Below are positions 55,520-64,000 of a stretch of 64,000 bases of DNA, piece after piece (the stretch's first letter is position 1; every line of letters starts with the position of its first letter). The DNA is from Asterias amurensis (taxonomy: Eukaryota; Echinodermata; Asteroidea; Forcipulatida; Asteriidae): the NCBI RefSeq assembly GCF_032118995.1, contig NC_092648.1, positions 20,922,450 through 20,986,449 on the forward strand, written 5' to 3'. Position numbers and translations under genes: made by a program. Below the pieces are notes generated by a model, which was not told the DNA's origin, did not search any database, and saw only the letters and a program-made list of their open reading frames with translations.

Positions 55520-56985
55520 TGCACCTTTAACATTGAGTCTGCTCAAACAATAACGCCCTTAACCTCAATGGGTGTGGCTCACCACGGAGTTATCCAGGGT
55601 CAGCCTGATCTGGTCAATAACAGTTAGTTGTATGAGTAAGTCAGAGAGATAGGAACATTGATGCGCTTGGGTCAAATTACTGGGGGAAAAGCTAACAAAT
55701 GGAAAACTATGTACTTACTAAGAGTGGGCCCCCCAAAACGCATTTTATTTTTACCGAAACCATCACCTTCTCTTATAACTGCGGCCTGTTATCGTGCAAT
55801 AAAAAATAACATTTCGTATTTTCTCACTGCCTTGACTTCTTTGTTCACGATTACCAAACAATTATGTATTTGTGTCCGTTTGTAAAATGCTTATAATTTC
55901 AAAAAAGTTCACACAGTCGGGGCTTGAACTCCTTCACCTGTTGGTTATTGATGCTTGTGGTTTTTTTTTAGCAAGACTTTCCCATTGCCTTCGGATGGGA
56001 GATGACTGAGTTGTAAGGTCCCTTGCACTATATGACACTGTAGTGCATGTATAAGAAGAAAGAACACATGGGTTAAGATTTACCTCCATGTTTCTGGTTC
56101 CTAGTGCATGGATCGATCACCTTTGTCTCGTTTGTGTACTATTTTGTATAGGTATACTGTTCTTTACCAATATATTAAGAGCTATGGAAACACATTATCA
56201 CAAACGGTGCGTCATTATCAATTTCCTTTATTCGCTTATAATTATCTTTTGTTCTCTCTCTTCCTTTCATAACTGGAAACAGCATTAATCAATAAAGACA
56301 TTCAATCTGCTTAGTACGCAGCTAATGATGTCGTCAATCATAACCTAGACCGTAACACAATGGTACCGGTTGTGGTGGGGAAAAAAGCAATTACACGATT
56401 TTGTATCATTTTTAAAAGGTCACATGAAACAATAGTAAATGAGAAGAGTACAGTGGCTGATTGTGTATACAAGTAAAAAAAAACAGCTCGTTGACAGATG
56501 ACGGGGAAAAACCCAGACAAAACAACAACGCTCGTGACAAGTCGGACAAAAATCAAACGACAAAGCAATTGTCTGGGCAGAAAGATGTGAACAATTTTAA
56601 TGAAGCATTATGAAAACAACATTAGCATACATGTCACGAGGAGAGTTTTAAATTATGGACAGAAACATAATTATGATATTGAGAAAAAGGGACCCTTTGA
56701 AGGAGAATTTGAAACAGTCAGATCACTGAGTTGTTAATCTATTTTTCAAAAGTCCCAAATCATTTAAAAAGTTCGAACAGCATCAGGATTTTGTGAATAC
56801 ATCTTTATCATAACAGTTATCTTTTTCTCTCTTTCTCTCTTTCTTTTTAGTCTTCACTTTGACTATAAACCTATATTTGTTTGCAACAACAACTCTCTGA
56901 AATTGTACCGTTCCTTATAATCGCGATTGTAAATTATAATCGTTGCACATTCTTTAGTTTTTTCTCTTATTACCCGCGGCACTGT
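55520..56985. other. Upstream flank of TMEM26 copy 2
   Basis: AT-rich sequence with no recognised gene or repeat. Confidence 0.35.
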
Positions 56986-56991
56986 GGGTTC

Positions 56992-57005
56992 TATCTATAT
57001 ATATA
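56992..57005 (+). promoter_or_regulatory. TATA-like run upstream of TMEM26 copy 2
   Basis: TATATATATACC lies about 290 bases before the candidate 5' splice site at 57,295. It may be only a short TA repeat. Confidence 0.25.
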
Positions 57006-57179
57006 CCCATCTTGATACGTTCATACAACAGGATGTACACTGGGCGCTGATAATGAATTTCACGCCTCTAAGATCGATTTCCCGGCATATTATTGATATT
57101 GTTGACGGCCGCACTTGGGTGTGATTTTCCCCGCCCAAACCTGGAGCGAAGACGGCGACTTGTTGCTCTAAGGCGGGCG

Positions 57180-57294
57180 GTACACGAAGTCAGTTTCAGC
57201 TACGATCTTGCAAGGCAAACATGGGTTCCTTGATACTCAGTGGAAAACGAGATTGGATATAGCAGCGGTCATCTTCGTTTCAAATCGTTTGCAG
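57180..57294 (+). other. Candidate 5' untranslated exon of TMEM26 copy 2
   Basis: A G+C-richer stretch ends in GCAG followed by GTGAGT at 57,295, a strong 5' splice site. The next strong acceptor is TTTATTCACAG ending at 58,548, which would join this exon to the leader that contains the ATG at 58,674. A TATA-like run (CTATATATATACCC) lies upstream near 56,993-57,006. The 5' end of the exon is a guess. Confidence 0.4.
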
Positions 57295-58553
57295 GTGAGT
57301 TAAAGGCTGTTTTTGTCCGAATAATTAATGTGTGGAAATAACTCAGAAGATGTGATCTTTATTTGGCACACAACGATCTTTGGGGTGATCTTTGAAACAA
57401 TTCATTCGGTGGGACTTCACAACAGCAAATGTTGAACAATATCAAATTCCTTCGAGCAGTTAATTCATAAACCATCCTATATAGCGAAGGGAGTTCTCAA
57501 GGTTTGAAATAAAGTTAAAACATCATTATTGGAAAAAAAACGTTATGTCTTCAAATGAACCTATCATACAACCGTATTATAATTGTATTCAGCACACAAG
57601 TATAATACAAATTGTGAGTTCACGTAAAACTTGCACATGGAATGTTTTGCCGTTGTGTTTTGTTTGTTAATTGATTATAAAAAAATAAAATAAAAAACGG
57701 TTATGATTTTTGTTTTGCTGGTCACGTACACCGTTACTTTGAAGCAAAAACCTGTCATATAACCAGGATTAACACATTGATTTATAAAGCCTCGTGAATG
57801 AGCGCATTGACTATACGGACTCATTTGCATAGGTATGTTTGTATAGTTACCAGCAAGCCGCTCATTCCCTGCGATCCATAGTAAAAGAATGCATAAGACC
57901 TCATTGTTCAATCCTTTGTTAAATGGTGGGGAAAGGGGGAGGGGGGTTCGGAAAGAGGTTGCCGCGTTACCACTAAATACACAATGATTTAGAGAGTGAT
58001 GGGCAACAACCCGTCCAAGAGTTTGATGACGTTCCTATAATTATACACACATTTAAAAAATATAATTCGACAATTTTTAAGGGGATAATGTTTGATAAAT
58101 CCCAACCTTTAATAAATCAATTTTTATTATGTTAATGATTTTGAAAATGGGTCAGCCCTTTATAGTCGATGTTGTTAGAATACTATTTGATTTAAAATGA
58201 TGAAAGTATGAACAACCATAAAGTGGTTCATATTACCTTGACCTGCGCTCAATTTTATAAAGCCTGTTATACAAGCAGAAAAAGAGGAATGTTTGGAAAC
58301 TGGTTATAATTTTGTTCTGACTGTTGCCCCACTCAGTTTTTACTTAGCAGTATTTTCTGCTTTATGGATTTGGGCCCTGCAGCGGCCCTCTACGATTGCG
58401 TGTTCGTAAAACTCTAATCCAGTTATGTTTTGCTCTTTCAACTAATTTGAAGATGATATACAGAATGTCTCACGATTCAGTCCGGCACCATAATATAGAT
58501 AATTTGTTTTCTTCATTTTATTACATCATCATTTTTCTTTATTCACAGAAATC

Positions 58554-58613
58554 ATGAAACCAGCCTGTCAGCCGGGAACCAAAACCCGAAATTTCCAATC
58601 CCTGGGAAAATAA
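58554..58613 (+). other. Upstream ORF in the TMEM26 copy 2 leader
   Basis: If splicing uses the acceptor ending at 58,548, the leader opens with ATG five bases later. It encodes 19 codons (MKPACQPGTKTRNFQSLGK) and a TAA, all before the main ATG at 58,674 and in the same frame as it. Such a uORF would be expected to lower translation of the main frame; this is inference. Confidence 0.4.
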
Positions 58614-58673
58614 GATTTTGACCGGACGATAACATAAGAACTATAAGCATTCAGACACCCCTAAGCAGCCACC

Positions 58674-61600
58674 ATGATGAACCGACGCAAAGCCTTCAAG
58701 GCGTCCATGGTACGCCTTGTCTTTCTCTGTCACGGGATGATCGCTGTTTTCGCTGCCGTGTATACGACCCAGTTGTCGGAGTACTGGTTCATTGGAGTCA
58801 CGTCCGTCCTCTCTATGTTCGAGATGATTCTTACGTACAGACTCAATGAGAACGGAGAATGGAAATGGTAAGAAAAAAGTCATACAATTCTAAACTCTCT
58901 ATATTTGTTGGCGCCCAATCTCCGTTTCAGATTATTCTATGTACAGACTCAATGAGAACGGAGAATGGAAATGGTAAGAAAATGTCTTACAATTCTTTAT
59001 ACTATTACTAACTTTTTGGCGCCCAATCTATCCGTGTTCGAGATGATTCTTATGTACAGACTCAATGAGAGCGGAGAATGGAAATGGTAAGAAAACTGCG
59101 CTACAATTCTTTATCTTAACTTTTTGGCGCCCAATCTATCAATGTTTGAGATGATTCTAATGTACAGATTCAATGAGAACGGAGAATGGAAATGGTACGA
59201 AAAAAGTCCTACAATTCTAAACTCTCTTTACTTTTTAGCGCCCAATCTCCCTCCATGTTTTAGATGATTCTTATGTACAGACTCAATGAGAACGGTGAAT
59301 GGAAATAGTAAGAACAAAGTCCTACCATTCTAAACTCTCTATATTTTTTGGCGCCCAGTCTCCCTCCATGTTTGAGACGATTCTAATGTACAGATTCAAT
59401 GAGAACGGAGAATGGAAATGGTACGAAAAAAGTTCTACAGTTCTAAACTCTCTATACTTTTTAGCGCCCAATCTCCCTCTATGTTTTAGATGATTCTTAT
59501 GTACAGACTCAATGAGAACGGTGAATGGAAATAGTAAGAAAAAAGTCCTACCATTCTAAACTCTCTATATTTTTTGGCGCCCAGTCTCCCTCCATGTTTG
59601 AGATGATTCTAATGTACAGATTCAATGAGAACGGAGAATGGAAATGGTACGAAAAAAGTCCTACAATTCTAAACTCTCTTTACTTTTTAGCGCCCAATCT
59701 CCCTCCATGTTTTAGATGATTCTTATGTACAGACTCAATGAGAACGGTGAATGGAAATAGTAAGAAAAAAGTCCTACCATTCTAAACTCTCTATATTTTT
59801 TGGCGCCCAGTCTCCCTCCATGTTTGAGATGATTCTAATGTACAGATTCAATGAGAACGGAGAATGGAAATGGTACGAAAAAAGTCCTACAATTCTAAAC
59901 TCTCTTTACTTTTTAGCGCCCAATCTCCCTCCATGTTTTAGATGATTCTTATGTACAGACTCAATGAGAACGGTGAATGGAAATAGTAAGAAAAAAGTCC
60001 TACCATTCTAAACTCTCTATATTTTTTGGCGCCCAGTCTCCCTCCATGTTTGAGATGATTCTAATGTACAGATTCAATGAGAACGGAGAATGGAAATGGT
60101 ACGAAAAAAGTCCTACAATTCTAAACTCTCTTTACTTTTTAGCGCCCAATCTCCCTCCATGTTTTAGATGATTCTTATGTACAGACTCAATGAGAACGGT
60201 GAATGGAAATAGTAAGAACAAAGTCCTACCATTCTAAACTCTCTATATTTTTTGGCGCCCAGTCTCCCTCCATGTATGAGATGATTCTAATGTACAGATT
60301 CAATGAGAACGGAGAATGGAAATGGTAAGAAAAACGTCCTACAATTCTAAACTCTCTATACTTTTTAGCGCCCAATCTCCCTCCATGTTTTAGATGATTC
60401 TTATGTACAGACTCAATGAGAACGGTGAATGGAAATGGTAAGAAAAACGTCCTACCGTTCTAAACTCTCTATATTTTTTGGCGCCCAGTCTCCCTCCATG
60501 TTTGATTTAAGGTACAATAATTGTAGATTTAAGGTACAATAAACAAGGTAACAAAACACTGTGGCCACAGTGACGAGGCCTTCATAACTGACATTACCGA
60601 CACCGCTCAACAAATCCTATATCTTTTCTGACGACAAGCAATAACGGCAGTATTGCCAACGGGGTCCAAAACAACGCCCCCAACGCCACGAAGGTCTTAC
60701 TCGAAAACTTCCCAATTATACTTATAGTGGTAGTGGCCGGGGTCAGTTCCTTTGTGATATACGGAACCTCATAAGCCAAGCGCCTTTGGGGCCAAGACAG
60801 ATTGTGAGAGCAATAACTGTTTTGTAAAAGGTTTCCGAAGATTGGTCAAACCTAGCCTGTTCATCTGACGTCACCGAGGTTCGTGAATTACGCGAGGTTG
60901 GCCTCAAGCCTAGGTCAATCCCCGTCCATTATAGCACCTTTCACCTACTTTCAGACGACTGAAAGTACAGCGTAAGAATGAAAGCCGACGTCACTGCACG
61001 GTTATCCAATGAAATCACTGTGTCTAATAAAATCACTGGTTCTGAAAGGCAAGACCTGTCGTTAATCCTTGCGGATAAAAAGGGGGCACAAGTCTAAGCA
61101 AAAGCTGTCTTCCAATACAGGGCATACTCATATTACACTTCTTAATGTACCAACATTTATTTGTCTGCTGCAGGTTTGTTCCATCAGCCTTCATCTATCT
61201 GATGGCAGTCACGCCAGTAGTGTGGATACTGGAACTATCAATGTTGGACTTCAGGCTTACACTTCAAGCGGAAATCGGTGACAAGTCAAATTGCTTCTAC
61301 AAACCAGAAGACTTCTGCGTTTCTGGTGGCAACATTACAACTGTAACGCGGTCTAAGAAAGCAGAGGTAACTCCTTACACAAATTCTTGTCTTTCTTAGT
61401 TTGAGGGGTTGAGCTCTAGACAAAAAGAGAGCTGTCGTTTGAAAGAAGGTCAAAGGGTAAACACAACGTTCAAAAGTTGGGGAGGGGGAATTTTAAAACG
61501 TTGATGTACTTCTTTGACTTTGAATGAAAGAAGGGTACTACGATCCATTAAACAAAAATGAAGGTGTTGGGTCCAAACAAAGTTTGTCCATGAACTTTTT

Positions 61601-62711
61601 AAGGCGTTTATGACTCCCCTCCCCCTCGGAGTCATACGTAATAGCATTAATGTATCCACCCCCTCTCTATGTTGCCAAGACCCGCCTCTACCCCCTCGCG
61701 GCCCCGTTGCTTTTGAATGACACTAATATCTTCTCCAACCTACAGGAAACTTACGAACTCCAATCATCCTTCTCAACAACTCTTCAGCAAACCTTGATGC
61801 TCGTCTTGATCCTAGGCCGTTGGCTTCTACCAAAGGGACAACTGACCCGTGACCAGTTGTCCCAACTCCTGCTCGTCTACATCGGCATGGCGGCAGACAT
61901 GTTGGAGTTCTCATCCGAGACGCTGAGACTGGAAAAGATCGCCTGCAACCTGGACATCTTCTACCTTATCTTAGCAGTGTGGACTTGGAGCTTGATGCAG
62001 TTTACCCTCGGCTTGACTGCCACCAAGGCCAGGAAGCGCCGTGTGGCTGCTAAGGTGTACCGGTCCGAGTTGGAAGAATTGAACAAACGTCGTTACAGGT
62101 ACTCGAAGAAAGTCTCTGTGTTCTGTTGCGGCACTGAGCTGTGGGCCTTACTGACCTCAGTAGTCATACAGGACGGACCGTACCTTTGCGTTCGCCTTTA
62201 TCTCATCTTCGCCTTGGGCATTTATGATCAGTCAACTATTTTCTTTACCTGTAAGAATGCCCTACTGCTAATTCTTCAGTTTTACCGCCTTTCGGTAGTC
62301 CTAACGGAAACCTACAAACAGCATGAGAAGAGTCTACGCATCCGACGTCACGCACAACTTTCAACGGATGAGCAAATCAAACCAGAGGACCCAACCAACG
62401 AAGATTTGACGGCGGTCAACGAAGTTGCATTGGCGGTCATATCCGGTCACATGATCCCCAATGGTGGATCGGCAACCAATCACACCGACGGCGGTAATCA
62501 GGTAGCCAATCACACCACACATGTTGATGACGTAGGACGGCACCGACCCAATGGGGATGCAGTGGTGATCGACATGGGCAATGGACATGTAGAGACAGAA
62601 TCTCCTAAGAATAGATCCAGAAATCAAAGGATGAACGGTGGTCTGAAGGTCGACGATGCGGAAATATATTCACATCATAGTGTGACTTTTAACTTAGATG
62701 ATGACCGATAA
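58674..62711 (+). CDS. TMEM26: TMEM26-family membrane protein, copy 2
   Basis: Coding exons 58674-58867, 61174-61366 and 61746-62711 join to 450 residues with the same phases (2, then 0) as copy 1. Exon 1 encodes two membrane segments and ends GEWKW. Exon 2 begins FVPSAFIYLMAVTPVVWILEL and includes NIT, a possible glycosylation site. Exon 3 carries the family core (LMLVLILGRWLLPKG, LSQLLLVYIGMAADMLEFSSETL, IQDGPYLCVRLYLI, KNALLLILQFYRL). It then has a hydrophilic tail of about 130 residues, longer than in copy 1, rich in N, H, T and D. A second in-frame ATG lies immediately after the first (58,677). Intron 1 holds the 113-bp array derived from the end of exon 1. The gene diverges from copy 1, about 10.9 kb away head to head. 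The role of the family is not established. Confidence 0.92.
58820..60507 (+). repeat. 113-bp tandem array built from the exon 1/intron 1 boundary of TMEM26 copy 2
   Basis: Each unit holds about 48 bases of the 3' end of coding exon 1 (encoding SMFEMILTYRLNENGEWKW or close variants) plus about 65 bases of intron. GT positions corresponding to the real donor (58,868) recur at 58,974, 59,087, 59,195, 59,308, 59,421, 59,534, 59,647, 59,760, 59,873, 59,986, 60,099, 60,212, 60,325 and 60,438. From 59,195 onward the spacing is exactly 113. Units alternate between GGTACG and AGTAAG at the donor from 59,195 to 60,212, making a 226-bp higher-order repeat. Ten of the 15 units keep GTAAG. Most units also have a pyrimidine tract and AG (TTTCAG, TTTTAG or TTTGAG) just before the exon-like part. 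Confidence 0.95.
60955..61110. repeat. Dispersed repeat with GACGTCACTGCACG core
   Basis: The core GACGTCACTGCACGGTTATC followed by CAATGAAATCACTG and AAAATCACTGGTTC recurs at 62,925-63,130 beyond the gene. Parts are at 4,990-5,070 and 16,160-16,230 in the GRAM-like copies. It lies in intron 1 of TMEM26 copy 2. Confidence 0.6.
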
Positions 62712-62924
62712 CATTAACATGAACGTCAGTTTATTTATCTTGCGTTTTAAGTCAGAGACCAGATGTGATACTTTTTTAAAGAACGTAAATTTTGGTAGCT
62801 ACAGCTAAGTTCATTTCACGGATCTTAATGCGTTGTATTACTTAAAGTAATAATTATTTATATTGATTTCACTTTATTGGATAAATCCCACATGACGTCA
62901 TACAGTTTATGATCTCTCTTATGT

Positions 62925-63130
62925 TTTGACGACCGAAAGTAAGCTCCCCGTGTGTTTGGCAGCCAAACATCACTTTGGACCAATCAAAACGCAGATATCT
63001 AAAGCATACGTCACTGCACGTTTATCGAATAAAATCATTGTTTGCAATAAAATCACTGGTTCCGTAAAACCAACCTATCGTTATAATTGCGGATAAAGCC
63101 AAAACCAGTCTAAGCTTGACGCAGCTCAAA
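62925..63130. repeat. Dispersed repeat with TACGTCACTGCACG core
   Basis: Second copy of the repeat at 60,955-61,110, sharing GACGACxGAAAGTA, ACGTCACTGCACG, ATAAAATCACTGGTTC and TTGCGGATAAA. It lies in the 3' flank of TMEM26 copy 2. Confidence 0.6.
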
Positions 63131-63489
63131 GCCAATACCAAAAAGCCAAGTTGTCTATTCAGAGTAATCTGGTAAACTATATTTCAATAGTACATAATAC
63201 TTTGTCTAAAGTTTGTCTAAAGTTGAAGGGAAGAAAATAACATTTATCTTTAAGTACTTTGCCTTTAATGCGTTACAAGAAAACTAATTAATTCATTTTA
63301 ACTTTTCTTTTAGTATATATAGCCGGCCTACAGGACTTTGTTTTTATATTTTTTGAATGACTATAAAGTAATGTTAAATGAAACTTACGCACGAAAAAAT
63401 TGAAGGGATAAGCGAAACGCGCCAGGTCGGGTTGCACGTAGCCTTTATATAGTGTTTGATTGAAACGATTTCGAACATGTGATATACAT

Positions 63490-63831
63490 TAAACCCTTGT
63501 TCCCCTTGAAATTTACAAATTACTTACAGCGTTTACAGAAGGTAATGGTGAAAGACTTCTCTTGAAATATTATTCCATGAAATGCTTTACTTTTTGAGAA
63601 AACAGTGAAACAATTATCAATTCTCGATATCGAGAATTACGGATTTATTTTAAACACATTTCATGACATGGCGAAACGTGTGGAAACAAGGGTGGGTTTT
63701 CCCGTTATTTTCTCCCGACTCCGATGACCAATTGAGTCTAAATTTTCACAGGTTTCTTATTTTATATATAAGTTGTGATACACGAAGTGTGGGCCTTGGA
63801 CAATACTGTTTACCGAAATGGTCCAATGGCT
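63490..63831. mobile_element. TTAA element, AGCCATTGGACC family, left end lost
   Basis: It ends GGTCCAATGGCT before TTAA at 63,832. The central stem reads TCTCGATATCGAGA. The left end has drifted or been replaced near 63,490. Confidence 0.7.
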
Positions 63832-64000
63832 TTAAGGTCTTTAGAAGAAACATGATTATACTCTGGCTAGATTTTATGGAAAATGAAGACGTGTTTGTTT
63901 ATTTTGCAACGTCACATTTTTCTATGCTATTTAGATTTATTTGATAATTTACAGTTAAGAATTCAAATTATCGCGCTTTGTGAATGCATGCAGGCTTTAA

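Noticed and set aside
59299-60171. Repeated 64-codon frames starting MEIVRKKSYHSK
   Set aside because: They are by-products of the 113-bp array read across intron sequence, not separate genes.
60594-60779. Minus-strand 61-codon frame in TMEM26 copy 2 intron 1
   Set aside because: No conserved features and no splice support.
1-64000. Search for retrovirus-like or other virus-derived elements
   Set aside because: No reverse transcriptase, integrase, capsid or long terminal repeats were recognised.

Overview
The window is animal nuclear DNA. Its genes are split by introns with GT-AG boundaries, the intergenic DNA is AT-rich and packed with short foldback transposons, and two gene families are metazoan: the ciliary assembly factor DNAAF2/Kintoun and the membrane protein TMEM26. 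The style of the TTAA-flanked foldback repeats and tRNA-derived SINEs suggests an echinoderm, probably a sea star. That placement rests on recall of repeat style, not on a search. No virus-like element, rRNA, functional tRNA gene or CRISPR array was seen.

Layout. (1) About 150-26,680 is a local tandem duplication of an uncharacterised gene with a GRAM/PH-like core. Copy B (13,036-23,531, +) is complete: six coding exons, 322 residues. Copy A (304-6,264, +) has the matching exons 1-5. Its last exon is not seen and probably lies in the 500-N assembly gap at 7,610-8,109, because the 3' flank of copy B (24,465-26,680) is matched just after the gap (8,110-9,720). (2) 28,259-36,527 (-) is a four-exon DNAAF2/Kintoun gene of 960 residues. 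(3) 41,061-47,769 (-) and 58,674-62,711 (+) are two TMEM26 genes in divergent orientation, each with three coding exons and identical intron phases, encoding 360 and 450 residues.

Mobile DNA. Several families of 0.3-0.6 kb palindromic elements lie between TTAA copies and begin with AGG or AGC, which fits non-autonomous Kolobok- or piggyBac-like transposons. A 1.8 kb element with the same style of ends (48,997-50,789) carries a CpG-rich interior that may be captured host sequence. tRNA-derived SINEs, a TTA-flanked Harbinger-like element and a 58-bp hAT-like element with an 8-bp target duplication are also present. The tandem gene duplication lets several insertions be read against their own empty sites inside this window.

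Most unusual points. In the plus-strand TMEM26 gene the end of coding exon 1, with its 5' splice site, is repeated 14 more times down intron 1 in a precise 113-bp (226-bp higher-order) array. Intron 5 of the copy B GRAM-like gene holds a large interrupted inverted repeat with nested insertions, including a 155-bp perfect palindrome, next to a pyrimidine-rich tandem repeat of about 290-bp units.
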